In this document: piece by piece, positions 38,620-47,272 of the stretch
Layout of the letters: each line of letters starts with the position of its first letter
How positions within the stretch are numbered: the stretch's first letter is position 1
DNA from: Limimaricola sp964022235
GTDB lineage: Bacteria > Pseudomonadota > Alphaproteobacteria > Rhodobacterales > Rhodobacteraceae
Assembly: GCF_964022235.1 (NCBI RefSeq)
Contig: NZ_CAXHZL010000011.1
Coordinates: 62,001 to 126,000 of the forward strand
Direction: 5' to 3'
DNA length: 64,000 bases
Notes under the pieces: model-generated
Seen by the model: only the letters and a program-made list of their open reading frames with translations
The model's database searches: none
What the model was told of the DNA's origin: nothing
Translations under genes and position numbers: made by a program

Positions 38620-39114
38620 CTAGTCCTGAAGGCCGTCGCTGAATCTTAACTCGCCGCGTGGCCGGGTACCTTGGAAGGCCAGCCATTGGATGTGCTTTGC
38701 AGGGGTGCGCTGGTAGGTCACCGCGCCATCGGCAACGAAGCCGAAGCGCCCGTAATAAGCCGGGTCACCCGTCAGCACGCATCCGTTGGCACCTTGGGCC
38801 CGAAGCCTTTTCAGACCCTCTTTCATCAGGGCCGTGCCGATGCCCATCCGTTGGCGGCGGGGCGTGACGGAAACCGGACCGACCCCGAACCAGCCTTCGC
38901 TTTCGGACCCGATCGTGGCAGGGGAGAACGCGATGTGCCCAACGATGTCGTGATCGTCATGCGCCACCAGAGAAAGTGTCAGATCGCCGTCTCGTCGCAG
39001 CCTGTCCAATGCCTCCGCCTCGGAGCCATCGCTGAACCGCATCGGCTCAAAGGCAGCAGCCGTAAGGCTGCGTAGCCTGTCCACATCACTTGGTTCTTCC
39101 GGGCGAATGAGCAT
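38620..39114 (-). CDS. GNAT-family N-acetyltransferase (YhbS-like)
   Basis: A 164-residue acetyltransferase with the acetyl-CoA motif RRQRMGIGTALMKEGLKRL and the YhbS-type VLTGDPAYYGRFGFV. The acceptor is unknown. The gene and the following 160 bp look less GC-rich than neighbours, which may mean more recent acquisition; this was judged by eye only. It is followed, on the same strand, by nothing until the ndk terminator. Confidence 0.85.
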   Translation of the reverse strand: MLIRPEEPSDVDRLRSLTAAAFEPMRFSDGSEAEALDRLRRDGDLTLSLVAHDDHDIVGHIAFSPATIGSESEGWFGVGPVSVTPRRQRMGIGTALMKEGLKRLRAQGANGCVLTGDPAYYGRFGFVADGAVTYQRTPAKHIQWLAFQGTRPRGELRFSDGLQD

Positions 39115-39275
39115 GGCCCAAGATAGACCGAGGCAGGATGGACAGGATAGAGGCCTGTGCCATCATGCCCCGATCGATCCGAACGTTGCCTCGCAAGGGT
39201 TTCATCCTGACACCACACGCGGCCAACATGGGCCGAAAACGAACCGACAGCGTCCGTCGGCCACCGATTGCTCTC

Positions 39276-40223
39276 TTATTTCGGTGCGAAGACAGACCAG
39301 CCGGTGCGATCGGCCAGCATCTCCAGCGCCATCGAGGCAAGGTGCGAGTTGCCCACCGCGTTGAGACCCGGCGACCACGCCCCGATCGAGGCGCGCCCCG
39401 GCGCCACGGCGAGGATGCCGCCGCCGACGCCGCTCTTGCCCGGCAGGCCGACGCGAAAGGCGAATTCGCCCGAGCCGTCGTAATGACCGCAGGTCAGCAT
39501 CAGCGCATTGATCTGGCGCGCCATGCGCGGCGCGATGGCGCGAGACCCGCCCGGAGACAGCGCGCCGTCGAAGGCCAGAAACCGCCCCGCATGGGCCAGT
39601 TGGCTTGTAGTCATCGCGATAGCGCATTGGTGAAAATAGGTGCCGAGCGTCTTGTCAGGATGCCTCTCTATCGTGCCGAAGCCGCGCATGAAGTTGGCCA
39701 GTGCTGCGTTGCGCCAGCCCGTGGCGGTCTCGGACTTGGCGACCGCCGGGTCGATGGCGATGTCGTCGTCGCCCGCGAGGTAGCGCACGAATTGCAGGAT
39801 CTGGCCCAGCGCCTCGCGCGGCTCGGAGCGTGCGAGGATCGCGTCAGTCACGGCGATGGCGCCCGCGTTGATGAACGGGTTGCGCGGGATGCCGCGCTCG
39901 TGTTCGAGCTGCACGATAGAGTTGAACGGATCACCTGACGGCTCACGGCCCACGCGGGTCCATAGCGCATCGCCGATGCGGCCCAGCGCCACGGCGAGGG
40001 CAAAGACCTTGGAGACGCTCTGAATGGAGAACCGTGTATCGGCGTCGCCGCCTGCGATCACCTCGCCCTCGGCGGTCACGAGCGTCAGGGCAAATCGGGC
40101 GGGATCGACGCGGGCCAGCTCGGGGATATAGTCGGCCACTGTGCCGCGATCCGTCTGCTGCGCCATGTGATCGCAGATCTCGGCGACGATCTCGCGCAGG
40201 CGCTCGGGGTCGTTGACGCTCAC
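39276..40223 (-). CDS. glsA: Glutaminase
   Basis: Converts glutamine to glutamate and ammonia. The 315-residue protein has the serine beta-lactamase-like SxxK motif (FSIQSVSKVFALA), NPFINAGAIAVTD, and the family-typical GKSGVGGGILAVAP. Bacterial GlsA proteins are about 310 residues, so this is full length. The stop of the lytic transglycosylase gene lies 4 bp upstream on the same strand, so the two may share a message. Confidence 0.94.
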   Translation of the reverse strand: MSVNDPERLREIVAEICDHMAQQTDRGTVADYIPELARVDPARFALTLVTAEGEVIAGGDADTRFSIQSVSKVFALAVALGRIGDALWTRVGREPSGDPFNSIVQLEHERGIPRNPFINAGAIAVTDAILARSEPREALGQILQFVRYLAGDDDIAIDPAVAKSETATGWRNAALANFMRGFGTIERHPDKTLGTYFHQCAIAMTTSQLAHAGRFLAFDGALSPGGSRAIAPRMARQINALMLTCGHYDGSGEFAFRVGLPGKSGVGGGILAVAPGRASIGAWSPGLNAVGNSHLASMALEMLADRTGWSVFAPK

Positions 40224-40227
40224 CGGC

Positions 40228-40692
40228 TCAACACTTCACTTCGCTGTCGCGCAGGCCGGTCTCGACCAGAAGGCAGCGGTTGCGCGCCTCGTAGTAATAG
40301 CCCCGGCTATACCATTGCACCGCCTTGTCACGATTGCCGTTCGACACGATCCACGCCCCGCGCAGGTAGCGCACGGCGTAGCGCAGATTGGTTTCGGCAT
40401 CGAGAAGATCGGACGGGTTGCCACGATGGCCCATGGTGCGGGCCGTCTCCGGGCTGATCTGCATCAGCCCATAGTAGGAGCCGTTGCGCGCGCGCGGGTT
40501 GTAGGAGCTTTCGCGCTGCACCACCCGGTGCACGAGATCGCGCGGCACCTTGTAGGCATCCGCATAGGCATTGATGAGCCGCCGGATCTGCGGCGACTCG
40601 TTTGGATAGAGATCGGGGGGCGACGGCTGGCGTCGTCCGCAGGCGGCGAGGGCCAAAAGGCCCGCGAGGGCGGCGCGGCGGGTATAACGCAT
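40228..40692 (-). CDS. Lytic transglycosylase, small lipoprotein
   Basis: A 154-residue protein with a lipoprotein signal (lipobox LAAC in ALAGLLALAACGRR) and an SLT domain: catalytic Glu in VVQRESSYNPRARNGSYYGLMQISPETARTMG, then DAETNLRYAVRYLRG. It should cut the MurNAc-GlcNAc bond of peptidoglycan in the periplasm, forming anhydromuropeptides of the kind NagZ later processes. The ATG at 40692 starts the signal; GACGGAG lies upstream. Confidence 0.88.
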   Translation of the reverse strand: MRYTRRAALAGLLALAACGRRQPSPPDLYPNESPQIRRLINAYADAYKVPRDLVHRVVQRESSYNPRARNGSYYGLMQISPETARTMGHRGNPSDLLDAETNLRYAVRYLRGAWIVSNGNRDKAVQWYSRGYYYEARNRCLLVETGLRDSEVKC

Positions 40693-40734
40693 CGGGTAAC
40701 TCCGTCAGGGAGGCAGTCCGACGTGTTCTAGCCC

Positions 40735-40762
40735 GCCGCGCCTGAGCGCGAAAGGGCGCGGC
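40735..40762 (-). terminator. Hairpin directly after the 33-codon gene
   Basis: GCCGCGCC (40735-40742) pairs perfectly with 40755-40762. On the minus strand it begins at the base after the stop of the small gene at 40763-40864. There is no T-run. Confidence 0.4.
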
Positions 40763-40864
40763 TCAGATCGCCGCGAAATCGCGGAAGATCGGCTTCGACG
40801 GAGATTGCTGAGCGCCTTGGCGCGGTTGTGCGGGTGCGTCCTTGGACGGGATATTGCTTGGCAT
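40763..40864 (-). CDS. Candidate small protein of 33 residues
   Basis: Minus-strand frame of 33 codons starting MPSNIPSKDAPAQPRQGAQQ and ending PIFRDFAAI. An AAGGA sequence six bases before the ATG is a good ribosome binding site, and a perfect 8-bp hairpin begins right after the stop. It lies alone in the 343-bp gap between the DUF1850 and lytic transglycosylase genes. No domain is recognised, and no membrane segment is seen. Confidence is limited because chance frames of this size are common. Confidence 0.42.
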   Translation of the reverse strand: MPSNIPSKDAPAQPRQGAQQSPSKPIFRDFAAI

Positions 40865-41035
40865 GTCGCGTTCCTTGTCTGCGGCCTTCACAAAGCCGCC
40901 TCTCGGGCGCTGCTTCACTCCGGCGGTTGCGATTCTTCAAGCCTGCACGTGCAAGGCGTTCGCAGCCGGGCAAGAAAGCGGCACCGCATGGGCGACCTTT
41001 CGCCAATTCAACCCATGTTTCGCGGTCAGGGTCCC
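40865..41035. other. Non-coding stretch upstream of the small gene
   Basis: 171 bp after the DUF1850 stop. It holds a GCGGCTT...AAGGCCGC imperfect hairpin near 40885-40905 on the minus strand, and no convincing gene. It may contain the promoter for the 33-codon gene. Confidence 0.4.
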
Positions 41036-41389
41036 TCAACAGGGCGTGAGGTGCAGGGCTTCGCCGGGGGCCGTGCCAATTTCGCGACACTGCCCATCGG
41101 CGCAAAGCGTCCATCCCGCACCCGTCGCGCCGGACGCCGCGAGGTCGAGCGCGGGGATGGTCAGCCTAGGCGCCCAGACCCACCAGTCGTCTTCGAGGCT
41201 GGCCTCCGGGCCCGGCTCCATCCCCGCGCCCGAGCCGCGCACCCAGGCCCGGGTGAGGTGCAGCGCGCCGCCTTCGACGCGCCAGCGCTCGCGCCATTCG
41301 ACCTTTTCGACCGAATGGGTCCAGCTGAGGTCGAAAACCCCGGTGGCGAGGCTCAGCGCCGTGGCGCCAATCATCAGGCAGGCGCTCAT
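41036..41389 (-). CDS. DUF1850 domain protein of TAXI-TRAP operon
   Basis: A 117-residue protein with a hydrophobic N-terminus and the DUF1850 hallmark FDLSWTHSVEKVEWRERWRV, then SGAGMEPGPEA. DUF1850 genes are recurrent companions of TAXI-type TRAP transporters, role unknown. Its ATG overlaps the permease stop as ATGA, so it is the last gene of the operon. Confidence 0.85.
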   Translation of the reverse strand: MSACLMIGATALSLATGVFDLSWTHSVEKVEWRERWRVEGGALHLTRAWVRGSGAGMEPGPEASLEDDWWVWAPRLTIPALDLAASGATGAGWTLCADGQCREIGTAPGEALHLTPC

Positions 41390-43479
41390 GCGGGGGCCGC
41401 GACGGGACGGCGGCGGATCAGCAGGGCGGTGAGCAGGGCAAGTCCGAGACCGATCCAGTCGGTGACGGGCCATGCGGCAACTAGCGTGAAGGCCGCGATC
41501 ATGGCGAGGGTGCGCAGCCATGCGGGCAGGGGTCGTCCAACCCAACCGATCACGGCAGCCCCCCACAGACCGATGGCGAGAAGCGATTTGAGGATGATCC
41601 AGCCCACGGCGGGCCAGTAACCGATCGCCTCGGCCAGCGGCCCGCCGGGCTGCAGCATCAGCGCCGGAGAGTAGACCGCCATGAAGGGGATCACGAAGCC
41701 CGCCGCCGCAACCTTGATCGCCTCGATCGAGATCTTGAGCCCGCTTTCCTTGGCGATGGGAGCCGCGGCAAAGCAGGCCAGCGCCACAGGGGGTGTGAGG
41801 TCCGCGAGAATGCCGAAGTAGAACACGAACATGTGGCTGACGATCAGGGGCACGCCCAGCGCCAGCAGCGCCGGTCCCGCGATCGAGGAGGTGATGATGT
41901 AGTTGGGGATGGTCGGGATGCCCATACCCAGCAGCAGGCAGGTGATCATCGTGAGAACGAGGCTCAGGAACAGGTTGTTCTGACCCACGGCGACGATGAA
42001 CTGCCCAAAGGTGTTGGCCGCCCCCGTCAGGGTCATCGCGCCGATGATCACGCCCACCAGCGCGCAGGCCACACCCACGGGAAGCGCGGTGCGCGCGCCG
42101 TCGGCGAGGCTGTCGCGGCACAGGATCAGCGTCTCGCGTCCGCCCTTGAAGAAGGCGCAGGCGACGACAAGAGCCACGATCGCGGCGACCAGTACCTCGA
42201 TGCCCCATTGCAGGAATGCCGCGGCGATGAGGCCCAGCCCCACCCAGACGATGCCGCGCAGCACGGCGCTGGGCAGGCCCAGCGCGATGGAGCCGCCCAG
42301 GATCAGCAGCACGGTAAGGCCAAGGCCGACGGTGCCCGCGAAGAGCGGCGTATAGCCGGTGAACAGCAGGTAGATGAGGATGCCCAGAGGGACGATCAGC
42401 ATCCAGTTTTTCTTGAGCGCGCCCAGCGCCGAGGGCAGCTCGGCCTTGGAGAGCCCGCGCAGCCCGTGCTTTCCGGCCTCCAGATGCACCATCCAGAAGG
42501 CGGAGACGAAGTAGAGGACCGCGGGCACGATGGCGGCCTTGACCACCTCGACGTATTCGACGCCCAGCGTCTCGGCCATGATGAAGGCGACCGCACCCAT
42601 CACGGGGGGCATGATCTGCCCGCCCATCGAAGCGGTGCTCTCGACCCCGCCCGCAAAGGCCGCGCGGTAGCCGAAGCGCTTCATGAGAGGGATCGTGAAC
42701 TGGCCGGTGGTGACGACGTTGGCCACGCCCGAGCCGGAGATCGTACCCATGAGGCCCGAGGAGACCACGGCGACCTTGGCGGCGCCGCCCTGACGGTGGC
42801 CGAACAGCCCGAGTGCGACGTCGGTGAAGAGCCGGATCATCCCGGCCTTTTCGAGGAAAGCGCCAAACAGGATGAACAGGAAGATATAGGTCGAAGAGAC
42901 GTAGATCGGGATGCCGTAGATGCCTTCGGTTCCGAAGGCCATGTGGTCGATCACCTGCTCGAAATCATAGCCGCGGTGAATGAGCGGCGGCGGCAGGTAT
43001 TGCCCGAACATCGTATAGGCAAGGAATGTGCCCGAGATGATCGGCAGCGCCGGGCCCATCAGCACCCAAGCGGCGGCAAAGACGGTGACAAGCGCCATGA
43101 CCCCGATCACGAGATCCATGGTCAGAGGCCGACCGGCGCGCATGATCAGGGGTTGGTACTGCCACCACTGGTAGAGGGCGACCGCGACGCCCGCGGCCGC
43201 AAAGGCCCAGGCGATGGTCTTCCACCCCGTCCCGCGCCCGCGTGCGGCGGCCACGAGCGGGAAGGTCATCAGCATCAGAAAGCCCACGTGCAGCGCGCGG
43301 GTCACCTGGCTTGGCAGATCCACGAGATGGGCGGCGGTGACGATCTGGAAGGTCGAGAAGGCGACCGCGATCCAGAACAGCAGCCGCCCCGTCGTGCCGG
43401 GCGGAAAGGCCGAGATGTGGTGATCGGGGCCCCCCGCCTCGGCGGGGATATCGGTAAGCGGGTCTGAATGCGCGGTCAT
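41386..43479 (-). CDS. TRAP transporter fused permease (TAXI type)
   Basis: A 697-residue membrane protein joining the small (DctQ-like) and large (DctM-like) permeases, as is usual for TAXI-TRAP systems. Many membrane segments are visible; family motifs include GTISGSGVANVVTTGQFTIPLMKRFGY and VESTASMGGQIMPPVMGA, and the second half GMGIPTIPNYIITSSIAGPAL. It imports an organic acid or similar solute driven by an ion gradient. The substrate is unknown. The ATG at 43479 follows a hairpin after the receptor gene. Confidence 0.92.
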   Translation of the reverse strand: MTAHSDPLTDIPAEAGGPDHHISAFPPGTTGRLLFWIAVAFSTFQIVTAAHLVDLPSQVTRALHVGFLMLMTFPLVAAARGRGTGWKTIAWAFAAAGVAVALYQWWQYQPLIMRAGRPLTMDLVIGVMALVTVFAAAWVLMGPALPIISGTFLAYTMFGQYLPPPLIHRGYDFEQVIDHMAFGTEGIYGIPIYVSSTYIFLFILFGAFLEKAGMIRLFTDVALGLFGHRQGGAAKVAVVSSGLMGTISGSGVANVVTTGQFTIPLMKRFGYRAAFAGGVESTASMGGQIMPPVMGAVAFIMAETLGVEYVEVVKAAIVPAVLYFVSAFWMVHLEAGKHGLRGLSKAELPSALGALKKNWMLIVPLGILIYLLFTGYTPLFAGTVGLGLTVLLILGGSIALGLPSAVLRGIVWVGLGLIAAAFLQWGIEVLVAAIVALVVACAFFKGGRETLILCRDSLADGARTALPVGVACALVGVIIGAMTLTGAANTFGQFIVAVGQNNLFLSLVLTMITCLLLGMGIPTIPNYIITSSIAGPALLALGVPLIVSHMFVFYFGILADLTPPVALACFAAAPIAKESGLKISIEAIKVAAAGFVIPFMAVYSPALMLQPGGPLAEAIGYWPAVGWIILKSLLAIGLWGAAVIGWVGRPLPAWLRTLAMIAAFTLVAAWPVTDWIGLGLALLTALLIRRRPVAAPA

Positions 43480-43506
43480 GGGGCGGGCCTTCGGGTCTGT
43501 CAGGGC

Positions 43507-43540
43507 AAAACGCCCCGTCTTCCGGCGGGAGGACGGGGCG
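43507..43540 (-). terminator. Intercistronic terminator between TAXI receptor and permease
   Basis: CGCCCCGTCTTCC (43511-43523) pairs with 43528-43540, one G-U pair, loop GGCG. On the minus strand the stem is followed by TTTT (43507-43510). It lies 51 nt after the receptor stop and could lower expression of the permease relative to the receptor. Confidence 0.75.
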
Positions 43541-43590
43541 CGCTCAGGATGGAATCGGTGCGGGGTCGGCCCCCGAGGGGGCCGGGCCGA

Positions 43591-44544
43591 TCACTCGATC
43601 ATGCCCTGCTCGCGGTAGTAGCGCTCCGCGCCCGGATGCAGCGGGATTGGCATGCCGTTCAGCGCGTTCTCGAGCTTGATGTCCGCGGCGGCCATGTGGT
43701 TGGCCTCGAGCGCGTCGAGGTTCTCGTAGAGCAGCTTGGTCATCTCGTAGGCGAGATCGTCCGACACGCCCGCATGGGTAACGAGGAAGTTCGACACGGC
43801 CACGGTGGGCACGTCCTCATCCTGACCGTCATAGGTGCCCGCCGGGATGGTCGCGGCGATGTAGGGGGCACCGAGCGCCTCGGCGGTCTCGGCCGGGATC
43901 GCCACCACGTTGATGTCGATCGAGGAGGCGAGGTCGCGGATCGAGGCGACGCCAAGGCCCGCCGACTGCAGCGTGCCGTCGAGCTGGCGGTTCTTGATCA
44001 GCTCGACCGATTCCGCGAAGGGCAGGTATTCGGTCTTGCCCAGATCGTCGTAGCTCATGTCCATCGCACCAAAGATGGCACGGGCGTTGAGCTCGGTGCC
44101 CGAGGCCGGTGCGCCGACCGAAAGGCCCTTGCCCTTGAGCTCTTCGAAGCTGGTGATGCCGCTTTCGGCGGAGGCCACGATCTGGATGAAGTTGGGATAG
44201 ATCGCGGCGATGCCACGGATCTGGTCGAGCGGCGCGGTAAAGCCCGCGTCGGCGTTGCCCTCCCAGGCCATCGCCACAGTGTCGCCCAGCGCGAAGGCCA
44301 GCTCGCCGCGTCCGTCCTGCAGCAGGTTCATGTTCTCGACCGAGGCCTTGGTCGATTGCACCTGCGTGCGCGCGCCTTCGATGTTCTCGCCGTAGATGTT
44401 CGAAAGACCGACGCCGAGCGGGTAATAGACGCCCGAGGTGCCGCCGGTGAGCACGTTGATGAATTCCTGCGCGCTGGCGGCCAGCGGCGCGGTCAAGAGC
44501 GCCGCACTCGCGGCTGCCCCTTTGAGAATTGTGGTGATCGTCAT
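43591..44544 (-). CDS. TAXI-family TRAP transporter solute receptor
   Basis: A 317-residue periplasmic protein with signal peptide ending AASAQ and the TAXI start EFINVLTGGTSGVYYPLGVGLSNIY, VQSTKASVENMNLLQDGRGELAF and VGAPASGTELNARAI. It captures the solute and hands it to the downstream permease. The ATG at 44544 follows GGGAGGA at ideal spacing. Earlier in-frame codons are not signal-like. Confidence 0.93.
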   Translation of the reverse strand: MTITTILKGAAASAALLTAPLAASAQEFINVLTGGTSGVYYPLGVGLSNIYGENIEGARTQVQSTKASVENMNLLQDGRGELAFALGDTVAMAWEGNADAGFTAPLDQIRGIAAIYPNFIQIVASAESGITSFEELKGKGLSVGAPASGTELNARAIFGAMDMSYDDLGKTEYLPFAESVELIKNRQLDGTLQSAGLGVASIRDLASSIDINVVAIPAETAEALGAPYIAATIPAGTYDGQDEDVPTVAVSNFLVTHAGVSDDLAYEMTKLLYENLDALEANHMAAADIKLENALNGMPIPLHPGAERYYREQGMIE

Positions 44545-44752
44545 GAAGTCCTCCCGTTGCGGCGGCTCTCCCCGGCCGCCGTTCCGAGGGTGAGACTGCC
44601 TCAGGGTGGGCGGTCTGGCAAGACGCGCGGTCAGGTTTCCAGACCGGTTCGACCGGAGCGGGGCCAGCGCTCGGGTGGGCCTTTGACGTTTCGCCGCCGA
44701 TCCGGGTGCACTGGCCATTTCCCGCGCCGCGCCAAGGCTGTATCGCAGTGGC

Positions 44753-47272
44753 ATGGACATCGTCATCGCCACCGTCATCCTCGCCTCCTTCTTCCTGCTG
44801 ATCGGTTTGGGAGAGCCTTTGGCCGCGCGCATGCGGCTGCCGTTCAACGTGATCCTCGCGGGTGTCGGCCTGCTGGCGGGCGCGGGCGCGGCGTTCTTTC
44901 TCAACACCCAGATCACCGACGCTTTGAACCCGGTGGCCGAGGCGATCCTGAACCTGCCGATCCGCTCGAACGTGTTCCTCTACGTATTCCTGCCGACGCT
45001 GCTGTTTCAGGTGACGCTGGGGGTGAACCTGCGGCGCATGATCGACGACTGGGTGCCGATCCTGACGCTTGCCATCGTCGCGGTGGTGGTGGCGACCCTG
45101 TCGGTGGGCTACGCGCTGTTCCTCACCGGGGTGCTGCCGCTGATGGCCTGCCTGCTGATCGGCTCGATCGTGTCGACCACCGATCCTTCGGCCGTGGTCT
45201 CGATCTTTCGCAACCTCGCGGCCCCGCGCCGTCTGAGCCGGATCATCGAGGGCGAGAGCCTGCTCAACGACGCCGCCGCCATCGCGCTGTTCGGCCTGTT
45301 CATGGGCTTCGTGATGCGCGGTGTGCCCAACCCTGAGCTGGGGGCCGCGCTGGCGCAGTTCCCCTGGCTTTTGGGCGCGGGCGGTCTCACCGGCTGGATC
45401 ATGGCGCAGCTTGCCGTGCGGCTGATGAGCTGGCTGGGGCGGTTTCCGCTGGCGCAGATCTCGGTTTCGGTGGCGCTGCCTTACCTGGCCTACATCGTGG
45501 CCGAAAAGCTCGTCGGCGCCTCGGGCGTCATCGCGGTGGTGGGGGCGGGGCTGACGCTGAACCTCGCGGCCCCCGGTCGGCTCTCGCCCATGTCCTGGAT
45601 CAACATGCGTGAGGTCTGGGATCTTCTGGCGCATTGGGCCGGGGCCTTCATCTTTCTGCTCGCGGCGCTCTTGATCCCGCGGCTCCTGCATGGGGCGCAG
45701 CTCATGGACTTCGCGCTCGTCGCCGTGGTCACGCTGGCCGCGCTGGGCGGGCGCGTGGCGATCCTGTGGGGGCTGTTGCCGCTCCTGAGCCGTCTGCGCC
45801 TGTCGCCGCCGGTGGAGCGGCCTTACCGCATGGCGATCCTTTGGGGCGGACTGCGGGGCGCGATCACGCTGGCGCTGGCGCTCGCCGTGACCGAAAGCCT
45901 GCGGGTGCCCGAGGAGGTGCGTCGCCTCACCGGCATCCTCGCCACCGGCTTCACCCTGTTCACCCTGATCGTGCAGGGCGTCACCCTGCGCCCGCTGGTC
46001 AAGCGGCTGGGTCTCGAGAAACTGTCGCCCCTCGACGCGGCGCTGGCCCGTCAGGTCGTCGCCGTGGCGCTTCAGAGCGTTCGTGAGACGGTGAGCGAGG
46101 CGGCCGAGAACTACGGGCTGACGCGCGAGACGGTGCGCTCGGAGGCCAAGAGCTTTGCCGAGCGGCTCGACGAGGCCGTGGCCAAGGCCGAGGAGGGCGA
46201 GGCGATCTCGGATCGTGATCGGATCACGCTGGGGCTGATCGCGCTGGCAGGTGCGGAACGCGAGCACGTTCTGCAATTGTTCCGGGACCGGGCGATCTCC
46301 AACCGACAGGCCGAGCGGGCCTTGGCCGAGGCCGACCGGCTTATCGAGATGACGCGCACCGGCGGGCGCACCGGTTATCGGCGTGCCGCGCGCGAAAGCC
46401 TCGGGCAGGGCGGGCCGACGCGTCTGGCCGCCTTTTTGCACAACCGGCTGCACATCTCGGGGCCACTGGCGCGGCTCACCGCCGACCGGTTCGAGCTGTT
46501 GCTGACCCAAGGGCTGGTGCTGCGCGATCTCGACGGTTTCATCGACAGCCGCATCCGCCGCATCCATGGGCGCCGCGTGGCCGAGCTTCTGCACGAGCTG
46601 ATTGGTCGCAGGGGCGAGCAGGTGGCGCAGGCGCTTGATGGTCTCAGGCTGCAATATCCGGGCTATGCCGAGGAGCTGGAGCGTCGCTTCATCCGCCGCA
46701 CCGCGCTTCGGATCGAAGAGCGCGAATACGCGGCGCTGCGCGAGGACGGCCTGATCGGGCCGGAGCTGCACGCGACCCTGCTGGCGCAGCTCGAGGCGCA
46801 GCGCGGCGAGGCCGAAGCCCGGCCCAAGCTCGACCTCGCGGTGCAAAAGGCGGTGCTGGTGCAGCAGTTCCCGCTCTTTGCCGATCTCGACGAGGCGGTG
46901 CGACAGCGGCTCTCGAAGGCGCTCGTGACACGGTTCGTCGCCGCAGGAGAGGTGTTGCAGCATCGCGACGCCACAGCCCGCGCGGTCAGCTTCATCGCCT
47001 CGGGTGCGGTCGAGATCGAAACGGCGGGGCAGACGGTGCGGCTTGGTCGGGGCGAGATGTTCGGCCAACTGGCGCTGCTCAGCCCGCGCAGGCGGCGCGC
47101 CGAGGTGCGCGCGCTCAGCCACGGGGTGCTGCTCGAGCTGGATGAGGCGCGGTTCCTGCGGCTGATGCGCCGCAGCTCGGCGCTGCGCGAAGCGGTCCGC
47201 GACAGCGCGGTCAAACGCGGCATGGACCCGGAGAAGGCCGCCGCGCTGGGCGGGGAGGAGATCGCGGCCTAG
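44753..47272 (+). CDS. Na+/H+ antiporter fused to a cyclic nucleotide-binding-like domain
   Basis: An 839-residue protein. Residues 1-420 form a CPA1-type exchanger with about 12 membrane segments, including STTDPSAVVSIFRNL and EGESLLNDAAAIALFG of the ion-binding site. A long soluble region (about 430-700) rich in Glu/Arg helices follows. Residues about 705-810 resemble a cNMP-binding (CAP-type) domain: PLFADLDEAVRQRLSKAL, GAVEIETAGQTVRLGRGEMFGQLALL. The layout recalls the plant SOS1 and sperm NHE exchangers. The 208-bp upstream gap is shared with the divergent TAXI receptor gene. Confidence 0.85.
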   Translation: MDIVIATVILASFFLLIGLGEPLAARMRLPFNVILAGVGLLAGAGAAFFLNTQITDALNPVAEAILNLPIRSNVFLYVFLPTLLFQVTLGVNLRRMIDDWVPILTLAIVAVVVATLSVGYALFLTGVLPLMACLLIGSIVSTTDPSAVVSIFRNLAAPRRLSRIIEGESLLNDAAAIALFGLFMGFVMRGVPNPELGAALAQFPWLLGAGGLTGWIMAQLAVRLMSWLGRFPLAQISVSVALPYLAYIVAEKLVGASGVIAVVGAGLTLNLAAPGRLSPMSWINMREVWDLLAHWAGAFIFLLAALLIPRLLHGAQLMDFALVAVVTLAALGGRVAILWGLLPLLSRLRLSPPVERPYRMAILWGGLRGAITLALALAVTESLRVPEEVRRLTGILATGFTLFTLIVQGVTLRPLVKRLGLEKLSPLDAALARQVVAVALQSVRETVSEAAENYGLTRETVRSEAKSFAERLDEAVAKAEEGEAISDRDRITLGLIALAGAEREHVLQLFRDRAISNRQAERALAEADRLIEMTRTGGRTGYRRAARESLGQGGPTRLAAFLHNRLHISGPLARLTADRFELLLTQGLVLRDLDGFIDSRIRRIHGRRVAELLHELIGRRGEQVAQALDGLRLQYPGYAEELERRFIRRTALRIEEREYAALREDGLIGPELHATLLAQLEAQRGEAEARPKLDLAVQKAVLVQQFPLFADLDEAVRQRLSKALVTRFVAAGEVLQHRDATARAVSFIASGAVEIETAGQTVRLGRGEMFGQLALLSPRRRRAEVRALSHGVLLELDEARFLRLMRRSSALREAVRDSAVKRGMDPEKAAALGGEEIAA

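Noticed and set aside
38500..39275. Horizontally acquired island around the YhbS-like acetyltransferase
   Set aside because: Base composition seems somewhat lower by eye, but there are no mobility genes, repeats or boundaries. One gene with weak signal does not support an island.
39115..39275. Gene remnant between the acetyltransferase and glutaminase genes
   Set aside because: Frames in this 161-bp gap are short, show no family resemblance and have no ribosome binding site.
43829..47122. Minus-strand open frame of about 1,100 codons opposite the TAXI receptor and antiporter genes
   Set aside because: It runs antisense to two clear genes, has an Arg/Gln/His-rich composition without domains, and is explained by the lack of stop codons in complementary frames of GC-rich DNA.
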